Assembly: GCF_011762025.1 (NCBI RefSeq)
Contig: NZ_JAASQR010000002.1
Location: forward strand, 62,001-126,000
DNA length: 64,000 nucleotides
From: Sphingobium vermicomposti
Lineage (GTDB): Bacteria; Pseudomonadota; Alphaproteobacteria; Sphingomonadales; Sphingomonadaceae
Reading direction: 5' to 3'
Shown here piece after piece: positions 18,577-28,552 of the stretch (positions are counted from its first letter, which is position 1; every line of letters starts with the position of its first letter). The position numbers and the translations under genes are program-made. The notes beneath the pieces were generated by a model. That model was not told where the DNA came from, did not search any database, and saw nothing but the letters and a program-made list of their open reading frames with translations.

Positions 18577-20190
18577 TCACCCGCCACCCGGCGAATTGTG
18601 ACCACCGGCGGGGACTGGGCCTCCGCTGGGCGCGTGGGCGTGGTCGGGGCTGCTGTCCCAATCGATATGATATAGGTCGAACCGGCGGTCGCGCAGGTTG
18701 CGCACCGTGCCTTCCGCGCGCGCCCAGCTGAGGTCGGCCAGGTTCACGTCAGCCATGGTCAGGGTTTCGACATTTTCGGTCGATTCCGCCGCGATGCCGT
18801 CGCGCGCGAAGGGCAGGTCGCAGGGCGTCAGGATTGCGCTTTTGGCATATTGAATGTCCATATTGTCGACATTGGGAAGGTTGCCGACATTGCCGGACAT
18901 GACGACATAGCATTGATTTTCGATCGCCCGCGCCTGCGCGCAGTAACGCACGCGCATATAGCCAAGGCGGCTGTCGGTGCAGAAGGGGACGAAGATGATG
19001 CGCGCCCCTTGATCGACCAGGCGGCGGGCGAGTTCGGGGAACTCGCTGTCATAACAGATGAGGACGCCAATCGGCCCACAGTCGGTCTGGATCACATCCA
19101 GCGAATCGCCGCCCTTGATGTTCCACCAAAAGGCTTCGTTGGGCGTGGGGTGGATCTTTTCCTGTGTGTGCACCGAACCGTCGCGCAGGGCGACATAGGC
19201 GATATTCTGGATGTCGCCATCTTCGGCGCGAGTTGGATGGGACCCGCCGATGATGTTGATATTATATTCCAGCGCCATCCGCGTCAGCTCCTTCGTCAGG
19301 CGCGGCGTATAGTCGGTCAGCTTGTCGATCGCCTCCAGCGGGGAAAGCTTTTTCGTTTCGAAGGACAGCAGGGGCAGGGTGAACAATTCGGGGAAGACAA
19401 TGAAGTCTGACCGATAATCTGCTGCAACATCAACGAAATATTCGATATTCCTAATAAATTCATCGAAGTCCGTAACGGCGCGCGCCTGAAGCTGGCAGGT
19501 GGCCAGGCGAACGCTTTCGACCCCGCGCGGGACCCGCATTTCGGGTGCTTCGTCGGGATCGACATAGGGATTGCGCCACACCAGATGGGCCGCATGCCCG
19601 TCGGACTGTTTGTCTTCGGGCAGATAATTTTCCAGCACGCCCAGCGGTTCGAACTGGTTTTTCAGCTGGAAGCTGATGACCTGGTCACGCATCTTTCCCT
19701 GCACGACCTTTTCCAGATAGTCAGCGGGACCATCGACGCGGCGGCGGGCGCGGGCATAGCCCGGCATGCGCCCGGCGATGACGATGCCGTGCAGGTCCAA
19801 CTGTTCAGCCAGTTCCTTGCGTTCATCATAAAGGCGCTGGCCGATGCGCAGGCCGCGCAGCTTTGGGTCCACCGCCATTTCATAGCCATAGAGCCATTCG
19901 CCCGCGGCGCTGTGCCGCGTGCCAAAGCCATTGGCCGTGATCTCTTCCCAATCATGGAAGGAAAAGGCCATGCCCTTGCTGACACGCATGGTCGCGCAAT
20001 AGCCCACGACCTTATTATCGTAGAGTGCGATGAAGCAGCCGTCGGGGAAATTGTTGATCTGGCCCCGGACCGTCGCCGGGGAATAGTTGGGCATGCCGGG
20101 ATACACTCGCGCGATCAGCCGCACGATCGCGCGGACATCGCTGGGGACAGCCGCCCGGACCTCCAGGCGTTTTCGGGCTGTCGTCGTCAT
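18577..20190 (-). CDS. GNAT acetyltransferase fused to a carbon-nitrogen hydrolase
   Basis: A 537-residue two-domain protein. Residues 1-200 form a GNAT N-acetyltransferase ('LEVRAAVPSDVRAIVRLIAR' and the acetyl-CoA region around 'AVDPKLRGLRIGQRLY'). Residues 220-515 form a nitrilase-superfamily amidase with the Glu-Lys-Cys triad in 'VFPELFT', 'EKIHPTP' and 'LICYDSEFPE'. This fusion is known in several bacterial phyla but its substrate is not established. ATG 20190 (MTTTARKR) is preferred because GGAGAAG lies about 8 bases upstream. Both catalytic sets look intact. Confidence 0.9.
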   Translation of the reverse strand: MTTTARKRLEVRAAVPSDVRAIVRLIARVYPGMPNYSPATVRGQINNFPDGCFIALYDNKVVGYCATMRVSKGMAFSFHDWEEITANGFGTRHSAAGEWLYGYEMAVDPKLRGLRIGQRLYDERKELAEQLDLHGIVIAGRMPGYARARRRVDGPADYLEKVVQGKMRDQVISFQLKNQFEPLGVLENYLPEDKQSDGHAAHLVWRNPYVDPDEAPEMRVPRGVESVRLATCQLQARAVTDFDEFIRNIEYFVDVAADYRSDFIVFPELFTLPLLSFETKKLSPLEAIDKLTDYTPRLTKELTRMALEYNINIIGGSHPTRAEDGDIQNIAYVALRDGSVHTQEKIHPTPNEAFWWNIKGGDSLDVIQTDCGPIGVLICYDSEFPELARRLVDQGARIIFVPFCTDSRLGYMRVRYCAQARAIENQCYVVMSGNVGNLPNVDNMDIQYAKSAILTPCDLPFARDGIAAESTENVETLTMADVNLADLSWARAEGTVRNLRDRRFDLYHIDWDSSPDHAHAPSGGPVPAGGHNSPGGG

Positions 20191-20270
20191 CCGGTCTTCT
20201 CCCGCTACAGTCATTCTGGATCATGATGACCCCCGTTCGTTTTGAGCGAGCGGAAGAAAATGCCCAAACA

Positions 20271-20303
20271 AGAAAAAGGCGGCACCGGGATGCGGTGCCG
20301 CCT
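20271..20303 (-). terminator. intrinsic terminator of icd
   Basis: An 11-bp perfect stem (20277-20287 with 20293-20303, 5-base loop) is followed on the minus strand by a run of five T. It lies about 35 bases beyond the icd stop. Confidence 0.85.
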
Positions 20304-20338
20304 CGTTCCGTCAGCGTATTGAACCTAGGAAAAGCGGA

Positions 20339-21559
20339 TCAGTTCCACTGTTCCATGGCCTTTTCCAGGTTCGATCGGATCGCTTCGAAGAACTGCTCCG
20401 TCGTCATCCAGGCCTGATCGGGACCGATCAGCAGCGCCAGATCCTTCGTCATCGCGCCATTTTCGACGGTTTCAATGCAGACCCGTTCCAGCGTTTCGGC
20501 GAAGCGCGTGACCTCCGGCGTGCCGTCGAACTTGCCGCGATAGGACAGGCCCTGGGTCCAGGCAAAGATCGACGCGATCGGGTTGGTCGACGTCTGCTTG
20601 CCCTGCTGGTGCTGGCGATAGTGGCGGGTGACGGTGCCGTGCGCCGCTTCGGCTTCGACGGTCTTGCCGTCGGGTGAAAGCAGCACGGAGGTCATGAGGC
20701 CGAGCGAGCCGAAGCCCTGCGCCACGGTGTCGGACTGAACGTCGCCGTCATAATTTTTGCATGCCCACACGAACTTGCCGCTCCACTTGAGGGCGGATGC
20801 GACCATGTCGTCGATCAGACGATGTTCGTAGACCGTGCCTGCTGCCTTGAACTGGTCTGCAAATTCATTGTCGAACACTTCCTGGAACAGGTCCTTGAAG
20901 CGGCCATCATAGGCCTTGAGGATGGTGTTCTTGGTCGACAGGTACAGCGGCCAGCCGCGGCTGAGTGCATAGTTCATGCTGGCGCGGGCGAAGTCGCGGA
21001 TCGAATCGTCCAGATTGTACATGCCCATGGCGACGCCGGCGCTGGGGAAGTTGAAGACGTCCTTTTCGATCTTCTCACCATTTGCGCCGTCCCACACCAT
21101 GCGCAGCTTGCCGGGGCCGGGGACCAGGAAGTCGGTGGCGCGATACTGATCGCCATAGGCGTGACGGCCGATGACGATGGGGTCGGTCCAGCCGGGAACC
21201 AGGCGGGGCACATTCTTGATGACGATGGGTTCGCGGAACACGACGCCGCCCAGGATGTTGCGGATCGTGCCGTTGGGCGACTTCCACATTTCCTTCAGGC
21301 TGAATTCTTCGACGCGCGCTTCGTCGGGGGTGATGGTGGCGCACTTCACGCCGACCCCATATTGCTTGACCGCATTGGCGCAATCGATGGTGATCTGGTC
21401 GTTGGTTTCGTCGCGCTTTTCGACGCTGAGGTCGTAATATTTGAGGTCGATGTCGAGATAGGGGAGAATGAGGCGCTCACGGATCCACTGCCAGATGATC
21501 CGCGTCATTTCGTCGCCATCAATTTCTACGACCGGGTTCTTGACCTTGATCTTCGCCAT
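20339..21559 (-). CDS. icd: NADP-dependent isocitrate dehydrogenase
   Basis: A 406-residue isocitrate dehydrogenase of the eukaryote-like homodimeric type used by many alphaproteobacteria; it converts isocitrate to 2-oxoglutarate and makes NADPH. The start '[20 protein letters not shown]' at ATG 21559 is standard and has a GAAAGAGG box just upstream. The isocitrate- and metal-binding regions ('[12 protein letters not shown]', '[10 protein letters not shown]', 'NYDGDVQSD') are conserved. It is monocistronic, divergent from psd, and ends at a strong terminator. It feeds the SucAB complex encoded earlier in the window. Confidence 0.97.
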   Translation of the reverse strand: MAKIKVKNPVVEIDGDEMTRIIWQWIRERLILPYLDIDLKYYDLSVEKRDETNDQITIDCANAVKQYGVGVKCATITPDEARVEEFSLKEMWKSPNGTIRNILGGVVFREPIVIKNVPRLVPGWTDPIVIGRHAYGDQYRATDFLVPGPGKLRMVWDGANGEKIEKDVFNFPSAGVAMGMYNLDDSIRDFARASMNYALSRGWPLYLSTKNTILKAYDGRFKDLFQEVFDNEFADQFKAAGTVYEHRLIDDMVASALKWSGKFVWACKNYDGDVQSDTVAQGFGSLGLMTSVLLSPDGKTVEAEAAHGTVTRHYRQHQQGKQTSTNPIASIFAWTQGLSYRGKFDGTPEVTRFAETLERVCIETVENGAMTKDLALLIGPDQAWMTTEQFFEAIRSNLEKAMEQWN

Positions 21560-21724
21560 GCGCCTCTTTCGCCTTCTTCGTTCAGGTGGAATTGCGACAC
21601 GCCCTACGGAAAGCGGCGGCAATGTTCAACCGGACAATGGCGGTCAGCGGAGCGGCATATTTACCCGCGTCCATAAAGGCATCGACCGTTGTCAGTGCAA
21701 GTGACTGTCCCTAAAGACGTTGCC

Positions 21725-22459
21725 ATGGAAAATGACGAAATCACCGTCGCTCTGGGCGGCAATGTGAAGTGGCGCTTCCCGTCGGTTCACCCCGAAGGCG
21801 TGAAGTTTGGCCTGATTGCCGCGGCGATCACGTTGGCGCTGTTCCTGATCGGCTGGGAAATTCCCGGCTGGTTGATGGTCATGGTGACGATCTGGGTCTT
21901 TGCATTTTTTCGCGACCCGGTGCGCGCGGTGCCGCAGGATGAACGCGCCATCATCGCACCTGCCGATGGGCTGATAACGTTGATCCAGCGCGTCCCGCCG
22001 CCGCGCGAAATGGCCGGAGCGGACGGGCTGGGCGACCGCCCGATGATACGCGTGTCCATCTTCATGAGTGTGTTCGACGTGCACATCAACCGCACGCCGA
22101 TCGGCGGGACAGTCAAATCCGTCGTCTATATTTCGGGCAAGTTCGTGAATGCCGATCTCGACAAGGCGAGTGAGGATAATGAACGGCAGCATATATTGGT
22201 CGAACGGCATGATGGCGTGCGCGTTGGCTTTACCCAGATTGCGGGGCTGGTCGCGCGGCGGATCGTACCGTTCGTGAAGCCGGGCGACATGATCGCGGCG
22301 GGACAGCGCATCGGCCTCATCCGCTTTGGCAGCCGGGTCGATGTCTACCTGCCCGAAGGAACCGCGCCGCGCGTGGTGCTGGGGCAGCGGACGGTGGCTG
22401 GCGAAACGATCCTGGGCCAGATTGGCGACATGCGCGTCATTTCGGGAATCCAGCAATGA
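21725..22459 (+). CDS. psd: phosphatidylserine decarboxylase (short, archaeal-type precursor)
   Basis: A 244-residue proenzyme that makes phosphatidylethanolamine from phosphatidylserine. Two hydrophobic segments near residues 29-65 anchor it. The self-cleavage site is the Gly-Ser in '[11 protein letters not shown]' close to the C-terminus, which yields the pyruvoyl alpha chain. This short form (PSD-A) is common in alphaproteobacteria. The frame extends to a TTG at 21689, but ATG 21725 (MENDEIT) fits better; neither has a clear ribosome-binding site. The pssA start overlaps its stop (ATGA at 22456), so both steps from CDP-diacylglycerol to PE are coupled. Confidence 0.93.
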   Translation: MENDEITVALGGNVKWRFPSVHPEGVKFGLIAAAITLALFLIGWEIPGWLMVMVTIWVFAFFRDPVRAVPQDERAIIAPADGLITLIQRVPPPREMAGADGLGDRPMIRVSIFMSVFDVHINRTPIGGTVKSVVYISGKFVNADLDKASEDNERQHILVERHDGVRVGFTQIAGLVARRIVPFVKPGDMIAAGQRIGLIRFGSRVDVYLPEGTAPRVVLGQRTVAGETILGQIGDMRVISGIQQ

Positions 22460-23238
22460 GGCAGCGTCGCCCCATTCCGCGCGGCCTGCGCCGTGGCATC
22501 ACCCTGCGGATGGTTGCGCCCAACGCGGTGACCGCCATGGCGCTGTGCTGCGGCCTGACCGGCGTGCGCTACGCCATTGCGGGACGGTGGGAACTGGCGG
22601 TGACGCTTATCATCATCGCGGGGATACTGGACGGGCTGGACGGCAGGATCGCCCGTCTGCTGCGGGGCGAAAGCCGGTTCGGGGCCGAGCTTGATTCATT
22701 GTCGGATTCGATCGCGTTCGGCGTTGCGCCAGCGTTGATCCTGTATCTGTGGGCGTTGCATGCCATGCCGAAATTCGGTTGGATCTTCGCGCTGGCCCAC
22801 GCCCTGTCCTGCGCGCTGCGTCTGGCCCGATTCAACGCGAATATCGACGCGGATGAACAGCCGCATAAGTCGGCAGGATATTTGACCGGCGTTCCGGCAC
22901 CGGCAGGGGCGGGGCTTGCCTTTGTTCCGCTCTATCTGTGGCTGGTCACGGGCGAAGAGATATTCCGGGCCTGGTATGTGGTGGCGCCATGGGTGGCGTT
23001 TACCGCCTTCCTGATGATCTCCAACATCGCGACCTATAGCTGGTCGGCGTTGCGGCTGCGCAAGCGCATCCGGCTGGAGGCTATTGCCGTTGCGGGACTA
23101 CTCGCGGCGCTGCTGATCACTGATCCCTGGCTGACATTGCTGTGCCTGTCGGTCGTTTATGTGGCGACGATCCCGTTCGGCGTCATATCCTATGCTCGCG
23201 TGCGCAAGCAGCAGGCGGCGGCAAAAACAACCGGCTGA
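22456..23238 (+). CDS. pssA: CDP-diacylglycerol-serine O-phosphatidyltransferase
   Basis: A 260-residue integral membrane enzyme of the CDP-alcohol phosphatidyltransferase family. The signature DGxxxARxxxxxxxxGxxxDxxxD is present, beginning in '[12 protein letters not shown]' and ending in 'GAELDSLSD'. Six to eight hydrophobic helices follow. It makes phosphatidylserine, the substrate of the Psd encoded immediately upstream. It shares ATGA with psd, so expression is coupled. Confidence 0.94.
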   Translation: MRQRRPIPRGLRRGITLRMVAPNAVTAMALCCGLTGVRYAIAGRWELAVTLIIIAGILDGLDGRIARLLRGESRFGAELDSLSDSIAFGVAPALILYLWALHAMPKFGWIFALAHALSCALRLARFNANIDADEQPHKSAGYLTGVPAPAGAGLAFVPLYLWLVTGEEIFRAWYVVAPWVAFTAFLMISNIATYSWSALRLRKRIRLEAIAVAGLLAALLITDPWLTLLCLSVVYVATIPFGVISYARVRKQQAAAKTTG

Positions 23239-23246
23239 GTTGCCGG

Positions 23247-23474
23247 TCAGGCGGCCAGCATGGATTTTGGGGAAGACCGAACGACCAGCCGATCACGCGG
23301 CGCGGCGCGGCGGCGGCTGATCCGCAAACGGTAGACTGGCGCTTCCTGAGGGATGGGTTCGAACAGCAGCGCGGCCACCATCTTGTCCCGATACAGTGCG
23401 AACATGCTGACGATGGTGCCTGCGGCCAGCAGGAAAGCTGCGAGGAAAACGGTGGCTGCAATAACGGTGAACAT
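23247..23474 (-). CDS. small membrane protein of unknown function
   Basis: A 75-residue protein with one strong transmembrane helix (residues 3-25) followed by a basic cytoplasmic-looking tail ('RLRISRRRAAPRDR'). I do not recognise a family. I prefer ATG 23474 because GGAAAGTGAG lies just upstream; ATG 23492 would add six residues. It converges on pssA with only 8 bases between the stops and is divergent from rpsB. Confidence 0.55.
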   Translation of the reverse strand: MFTVIAATVFLAAFLLAAGTIVSMFALYRDKMVAALLFEPIPQEAPVYRLRISRRRAAPRDRLVVRSSPKSMLAA

Positions 23475-23596
23475 GATGCGCTCACTTTCCATTTGCGACA
23501 GAACGAGTGTTCCGAATTGCCGGTGCAAACGGGCCTGAAGCGCGCTTGGTTCCGAATGTTCTCTATATGTTCACGTTGTTGCCGCAAGTCAACCCC

Positions 23597-23625
23597 TTGC
23601 ATCGACCAACACCGCGCGCTATGGG
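23597..23625 (+). promoter_or_regulatory. candidate promoter of the rpsB-tsf cluster
   Basis: TTGCAT (23597-23602), a 17-base spacer, then TATGGG (23620-23625), giving a leader of roughly 90 bases before rpsB. It was identified by eye. The long leader may bind S2 for autoregulation, as known for rpsB elsewhere, but I see no defined structure. Confidence 0.4.
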
Positions 23626-23721
23626 CCGCGCCATTCCACATGGGAATCGCACATATCCGGTGCTGACGGCGTGACGCCCCAGTTCCTGATTCCCAGAGGC
23701 ACAACCGGAAGGAGAAATATT

Positions 23722-24480
23722 ATGGCGGCTCCTGTCGTCACCATGCACCAATTGATCGAGGCTGGCGCCCATTTCGGCCACCAGACCCACCGCTGGAACC
23801 CGCGCATGAAGCCGTATATCTTCGGCGATCGCAACGGCATCCACATCCTTGACCTTTCGCAGACCGTGCCGCTGTTCGGTCGCGCGCTCGACTTCGTGTC
23901 GGCAACCGTCGCTGCCGGTGGCAAGGTGCTGTTCGTCGGCACCAAGCGCCAGGCGCAGGACCCGATCGCTGAAGCCGCTCGCAAGTCGGGCCAGCATTTC
24001 GTCAACCATCGCTGGCTGGGCGGCATGCTCACCAACTGGAAGACCATTTCGGGTTCGATCAAGCGTCTGAAGACCCTTGAGGAAAAGCTGTCGGGCGATA
24101 CCCACGGCTTCACCAAGAAGGAAGTCCTTCAGATGACCCGCGAGCGCGAGAAGCTGGAGCTTTCGCTGGGCGGCATTCGCGACATGAACGGCATCCCCGA
24201 TGTCATGTTCGTGATCGACGCCAATAAGGAAGAACTGGCGATCAAGGAAGCCAACACGCTGGGTATTCCAGTCGTTGCGATCCTCGATTCGAACGTGTCG
24301 CCTGATGGCATCGCCTTCCCGGTTCCGGCGAACGATGACGCCAGTCGCGCCATCCGCCTCTATTGCGACGCCATCGCCGCCGCAGCCACCAAGGGCAACC
24401 GTGGTGCGCAGCAGGCTTCAGGTGTCGACCTGGGCGCGCTCGACGAACCGCTGGCTGAAGAAGTCGTCGCCGAAGCCTGA
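23722..24480 (+). CDS. rpsB: 30S ribosomal protein S2
   Basis: A 252-residue S2 with the typical beginning '[20 protein letters not shown]' and the conserved '[11 protein letters not shown]'. ATG 23722 has a strong AAGGAGAA box 6 bases upstream; the frame is open further upstream but without similarity. S2 joins the 30S subunit late and recruits S1. It heads the conserved rpsB-tsf-pyrH-frr order. The C-terminus is a short acidic/alanine tail, normal for alphaproteobacteria. Confidence 0.98.
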   Translation: MAAPVVTMHQLIEAGAHFGHQTHRWNPRMKPYIFGDRNGIHILDLSQTVPLFGRALDFVSATVAAGGKVLFVGTKRQAQDPIAEAARKSGQHFVNHRWLGGMLTNWKTISGSIKRLKTLEEKLSGDTHGFTKKEVLQMTREREKLELSLGGIRDMNGIPDVMFVIDANKEELAIKEANTLGIPVVAILDSNVSPDGIAFPVPANDDASRAIRLYCDAIAAAATKGNRGAQQASGVDLGALDEPLAEEVVAEA

Positions 24481-24510
24481 GGGCGTCGCACGACTGCAGG
24501 AATGACAGGC

Positions 24511-24539
24511 CAGGGCGCGCTCTTCGGAGACGCGCCCTG
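24511..24539 (+). terminator. hairpin between rpsB and tsf
   Basis: A perfect 9-bp GC stem (CAGGGCGCG at 24511-24519 with CGCGCCCTG at 24531-24539) is followed by a moderately T-rich segment. It probably acts as a partial terminator or attenuator that sets the S2 to EF-Ts ratio. Confidence 0.6.
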
Positions 24540-24576
24540 CCGTTTATTTGAAACATCGAACATTAGGAGCCGAAGC

Positions 24577-25503
24577 ATGGCTGAAATTACCGCTGCCGCC
24601 GTCAAGGAACTGCGCGACCGTTCGGGCGCGGGCATGATGGACTGCAAGAAGGCGCTCGCCGAAGCCAATGGCGACATGGAAGCAGCAGTCGATTGGCTGC
24701 GCGCCAAGGGGCTGGCCGCTGCTCAAAAGAAGTCGAGCCGCACCGCGGCTGAAGGCCTGGTCGGCGTCGCCGTCGCCGGCACCAAGGGCGTTGCCGTTGA
24801 AGTGAACAGCGAAACCGACTTCGTTGCCAAGAACGACCAGTTCCAGGATTTCGTCCGCACCGTCGCACAGGTGGCGCTGGACAGCGGCGTCAACGATGCC
24901 GAAGCGCTGTCGGCGCAGGCACATCCGGCTGGCGGCACCGTGTCCGAAAAGCTGGTGTCGAACATCGCCACCATCGGTGAGAACCAGGCCCTGCGTCGCG
25001 TCGGCCAGGTCGAAGTGAGCCAGGGCGTGGTCGTTCCCTACGTCCACAATGCTGCTGCTCCGGGCCTGGGCAAGATCGGCGTTCTGGTCGCGCTGGAAGG
25101 CGACGCGCCTGCCGACGTGCTGGAACCGCTGGGCAAGCAGATTGCGATGCACATCGCCGCTGCGTTCCCGCTGGCGCTTTCGGCTGCTGACATCGACCCG
25201 GCGCTGCTGGAGCGTGAGCGCGCCATCGCCGCGGAAAAGGCCGCCGAATCGGGCAAGCCCGCTGAGATCGTCGCCAAGATGGTTGACGGCGCCGTGGCGA
25301 AGTTCGCCAAGGAGCAGGCCCTGCTTTCGCAGCTGTTCGTGATGGACAACAAGACCCCGGTTGCCGACGTCGTTGCCAAGGCAGCGAAGGAAGCTGGCGC
25401 GTCGATCACGCTGAAAAACTATGTCCGTTTCCAGCTCGGGGAAGGCATCGAGAAGGAAACGAGCGACTTCGCCGCCGAAGTCGCTGCCGCAGCGGGCGTT
25501 TGA
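24577..25503 (+). CDS. tsf: translation elongation factor Ts
   Basis: A 308-residue EF-Ts, the nucleotide exchange factor of EF-Tu. The N-terminal UBA-like module '[19 protein letters not shown]' and the core motif '[13 protein letters not shown]' are diagnostic. ATG 24577 is preceded by TTAGGAG. Earlier in-frame codons (from 24502) overlap the hairpin and lack similarity. Length is normal. Confidence 0.98.
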   Translation: MAEITAAAVKELRDRSGAGMMDCKKALAEANGDMEAAVDWLRAKGLAAAQKKSSRTAAEGLVGVAVAGTKGVAVEVNSETDFVAKNDQFQDFVRTVAQVALDSGVNDAEALSAQAHPAGGTVSEKLVSNIATIGENQALRRVGQVEVSQGVVVPYVHNAAAPGLGKIGVLVALEGDAPADVLEPLGKQIAMHIAAAFPLALSAADIDPALLERERAIAAEKAAESGKPAEIVAKMVDGAVAKFAKEQALLSQLFVMDNKTPVADVVAKAAKEAGASITLKNYVRFQLGEGIEKETSDFAAEVAAAAGV

Positions 25504-25632
25504 TCGCCCGCCGCAGCCGACGCTCTATCTGACAGGGCGGTTGGTTCGGACGATGTCGGGAGGCTTGCGCTTCTCGACAAGTCCGGGCCAGACGCTAAGG
25601 AAGTGCAGGGCCTCAAAAACCCCGCTTCACAT

Positions 25633-25662
25633 CATGGCGCGTGCTGCCTAAGGTGCGCGCCA
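25633..25662. repeat. inverted repeat in the tsf-pyrH gap
   Basis: The arms ATGGCGCG and CGCGCCAT flank about 14 bases within the 194-base gap between tsf and pyrH. It may act as a weak terminator or RNA-processing site. I see no gene in the rest of the gap. Confidence 0.35.
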
Positions 25663-25697
25663 TTTCCTTGCCCAAATATAATGGATAATTCCGCCGC

Positions 25698-26423
25698 ATG
25701 ACTCGTCCGCCCTTCAAGCGCATATTGCTGAAACTCTCGGGCGAAGTGCTGATGGGGCAGGGGCAGTACGGCATCGAACCGGAAACCGTGAACCGCGTCG
25801 CGTCCGAAATCGCGGCGGCCAAGGATGCGGGATTCGAAATTTGCGTGGTCGTGGGCGGCGGCAATATTTTCCGTGGGCTGGCGGGCGCGGCCAAGGGGTT
25901 CGACCGGGCGAGCGCCGATTATATGGGCATGCTGGCCACCGTCATGAATGCGCTGGCCGTGCAGAATGCGCTGGAAAAGATCGGCTATGACACGCGGGTC
26001 CAGTCGGCGATTCCGATGGCGTCGGTGTGCGAACCCTATATCCGGCGCAAGGCCACGCGACACATGGAAAAGGGCCGCATCGTCATCTTCGCGGCTGGCA
26101 CGGGCAGCCCCTTCTTCACGACGGACACGACCGCGGCGTTGCGCGCGGCGGAAATGAATTGCGACGCCCTGTTCAAGGGCACCAGCGTGGACGGCATCTA
26201 TAATGCCGACCCCAAGAAGGTGCCGGACGCGGCGCGTTATGAACAGATCAGCTTTGACAGGGTGCTGAACGATAATCTGAAGGTCATGGACGCGAGCGCC
26301 ATTGCGCTCTGCCGTGAAAATAATATTCCCATCGTCGTGTTCAACATCCGCGAAACCGGTAACCTGGCAAAGGTGCTGGCCGGTGACGGGGTCGCGACGA
26401 TCGTGCAAAATCAGGAGCGCTGA
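25698..26423 (+). CDS. pyrH: UMP kinase
   Basis: A 241-residue hexameric bacterial UMP kinase of the amino-acid-kinase fold that makes UDP for RNA and cell-wall precursors. Visible are '[13 protein letters not shown]', the glycine-rich '[11 protein letters not shown]', and '[19 protein letters not shown]' at the nucleotide/GTP region. It is followed after 4 bases by frr, with which it is almost always coupled. Confidence 0.97.
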   Translation: MTRPPFKRILLKLSGEVLMGQGQYGIEPETVNRVASEIAAAKDAGFEICVVVGGGNIFRGLAGAAKGFDRASADYMGMLATVMNALAVQNALEKIGYDTRVQSAIPMASVCEPYIRRKATRHMEKGRIVIFAAGTGSPFFTTDTTAALRAAEMNCDALFKGTSVDGIYNADPKKVPDAARYEQISFDRVLNDNLKVMDASAIALCRENNIPIVVFNIRETGNLAKVLAGDGVATIVQNQER

Positions 26424-26427
26424 AAAC

Positions 26428-26985
26428 ATGGCCCAATATGACAAAGCCGATCTCGAACGCCGCATGCACGGCGCCCTCGAATCGCTGAAGGGCGATCTGG
26501 CTGGCCTGCGCACTGGCCGCGCCAATATCCAGCTGCTCGACCCGGTGACGGTCGAAGTATATGGTGCGCACATGCCCCTCACCCAGATCGCGACCGTTTC
26601 CGCGCCTGAGCCGCGCATGTTGTCGGTGCAGGTTTGGGACAAGAGCAATGTCGGCCCCGCTGATAAGGCCATCCGTTCCGCAGGTCTGGGCCTGAACCCG
26701 ATCGTCGATGGGCAGACGCTGCGCCTGCCCATCCCCGACCTGACCGAGGAACGCCGCAAGGAACTGGCCAAGCTTGCCAGCAAATATGCCGAAGGCGCGC
26801 GGGTCGCCGTCCGCAATGTCCGCCGCGACGGGATGGACGGCCTGAAGACTGATGAAAAGAAGGGCGAAATCAGCGAGGACGAGCGCAAGCGCCTGGAAAC
26901 CGAGGTGCAGAAGCTGACGGACAGCGCCATCGCCGACATCGATTCCACTGTGGCCGTCAAGGAAAAGGAAATTCTCGGCCACTGA
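26428..26985 (+). CDS. frr: ribosome recycling factor
   Basis: A 185-residue RRF that splits post-termination ribosomes together with EF-G. The conserved '[20 protein letters not shown]' and the C-terminal '[13 protein letters not shown]' are present. ATG 26428 ([13 protein letters not shown]) has an AGGAGCG box upstream and lies 4 bases after the pyrH stop. An upstream in-frame ATG at 26302 lies inside pyrH and is not used. Confidence 0.97.
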   Translation: MAQYDKADLERRMHGALESLKGDLAGLRTGRANIQLLDPVTVEVYGAHMPLTQIATVSAPEPRMLSVQVWDKSNVGPADKAIRSAGLGLNPIVDGQTLRLPIPDLTEERRKELAKLASKYAEGARVAVRNVRRDGMDGLKTDEKKGEISEDERKRLETEVQKLTDSAIADIDSTVAVKEKEILGH

Positions 26986-27029
26986 GCCGGGGTCCTTCCG
27001 CCTGTGCCCATTGCGCATCCGCACCCCTG

Positions 27030-27770
27030 ATGGCCAGCCAAGCCAAGCCCGATATTCGACATAGCGCGCCGACCCATGGCGCGCGCCACGTTGCCATCAT
27101 CATGGACGGCAATGGCCGGTGGGCGAAGAAGCGGTTCCTGCCCCGGATCGCCGGACACCGGGCCGGGGTAGAGGCGGTGCGCCGGGTTGCGCGCGCGGCG
27201 CTGGACCTTAAGCTGGAATGCCTGACGCTCTACGCCTTTTCGTCGGAAAACTGGAAACGGCCCGCCCCAGAAGTTGCGGACCTGATGGGGCTGTTGCGGC
27301 ATTTCATTCAATCCGACCTGGACGAATTTGACGCTAATGGCATCCGGTTGCGGATCATCGGCAATTACAAGGCGCTCGACCCGTCGCTGGTCGACCTGAT
27401 CGAAGGGGCGGTTGCCCGGACGGCGGGAAATAGCGGCCCGATTGTTGCCATTGCGCTGAATTATGGCGCTCAGGATGAACTGGTCCGCGCCGTGCAAAGC
27501 CTGGCCAGCCGGGTGAGCGCGGGTGAGATGAGCGCGGCGCAGATCGGTGCCGACGACATTGACGCGCATCTCGACACGGCAACGCTGCCACCGCTTGACC
27601 TGCTCATCCGCACATCGGGTGAGCAGCGGCTGAGCAATTTCATGCTTTGGCAGGCCGCCTATGCCGAACTTTATTTCACCGACACGCTGTGGCCTGATTT
27701 CGACGGGCGCGCGCTGGCGGAGGCGCTCGACGCGTTTCGCATGAGGGACCGCCGGTTCGGCGGCTTGTGA
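27030..27770 (+). CDS. uppS: undecaprenyl diphosphate synthase (cis-prenyltransferase)
   Basis: A 246-residue Z-type prenyltransferase that builds the C55 lipid carrier for peptidoglycan. The active-site signature 'IIMDGNGRWAKKR' and the downstream 'LTLYAFSSENWKRP' and 'IRTSGEQRLSNFMLWQAAYA' are complete. It starts 44 bases after frr, and its stop overlaps the cdsA start (GTGA at 27767). Confidence 0.96.
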   Translation: MASQAKPDIRHSAPTHGARHVAIIMDGNGRWAKKRFLPRIAGHRAGVEAVRRVARAALDLKLECLTLYAFSSENWKRPAPEVADLMGLLRHFIQSDLDEFDANGIRLRIIGNYKALDPSLVDLIEGAVARTAGNSGPIVAIALNYGAQDELVRAVQSLASRVSAGEMSAAQIGADDIDAHLDTATLPPLDLLIRTSGEQRLSNFMLWQAAYAELYFTDTLWPDFDGRALAEALDAFRMRDRRFGGL

Positions 27771-28552
27771 ACGTCATGTCGAACGAGCTTCGCCTCCGCA
27801 CCATCGTCGGCATCCTGCTCATTCTGCTGGCGTCAGGCGGCCTCTATCTGGGCGGGCTGCCATTCTGGCTGTTACTGGTCGTGGCGGGCGTGCTGATGCA
27901 GGGCGAATGGGGCGGGTTGACCGGCGCTTCGGCAGAGCATCGCAAACTGGCGATGTTCGCCGTTTCGGTGCCGCTGGCGCTGCTATGTCCGATTGCGGCG
28001 GGTGTTTCGTGGATCGCTTTCACGTCAATGGCCGCGGCCTTCTTCTTCGTGATGCTGGTGACGCGATCGGCCCGTTTGGCGCTTGGTATCATCTATGTCT
28101 GCCTGCCGGTGATGGCGCTGCTGTATCTGCGTGAACAGACGCCTGACATCTATGGCCTGATGCTGGCATTCTGGGCGCTCGCGCTGGTGTGGGCGACCGA
28201 CATCGGTGCTTATTTCGCCGGGCGGGCAATCGGCGGGCCGAGGCTGGCCCCCCGGATCAGCCCGTCCAAGACCTGGGCGGGGCTGGGCGGCGGCGTGCTG
28301 GCGGCGCTGGTCGTTGGGTTCCTGCTGCACCGCTTTGGCAATTTGCCGATCCAGCTTGCTGCGGCGAGTGGTCTGCTGGCGGTCGCCGCGCAATTGGGCG
28401 ACCTGTTGGAAAGCGCGATGAAGCGCAGGGCAGGGGTGAAGGATAGCGGCACTCTGCTGCCCGGACATGGCGGGGTTCTGGATCGGCTGGATGGCGTGGT
28501 GGCAGTGGCTCCGCTGGCCGCGCTCCTCTATCTGCTGTTGGTGATGCCGTGA
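27767..28552 (+). CDS. cdsA: phosphatidate cytidylyltransferase
   Basis: A 261-residue multi-spanning membrane enzyme that makes CDP-diacylglycerol, the substrate of PssA encoded upstream in this window. The family signature is seen in 'SAMKRRAGVKDSGTLLPGHG' followed by 'GVLDRLDG'. Seven to eight hydrophobic helices precede it. The GTG at 27767 overlaps the uppS stop; an ATG three codons later (27776, MSNELRLR) is an equally likely start. Its own stop overlaps the dxr start (TGATG). Confidence 0.94.
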   Translation: MNVMSNELRLRTIVGILLILLASGGLYLGGLPFWLLLVVAGVLMQGEWGGLTGASAEHRKLAMFAVSVPLALLCPIAAGVSWIAFTSMAAAFFFVMLVTRSARLALGIIYVCLPVMALLYLREQTPDIYGLMLAFWALALVWATDIGAYFAGRAIGGPRLAPRISPSKTWAGLGGGVLAALVVGFLLHRFGNLPIQLAAASGLLAVAAQLGDLLESAMKRRAGVKDSGTLLPGHGGVLDRLDGVVAVAPLAALLYLLLVMP

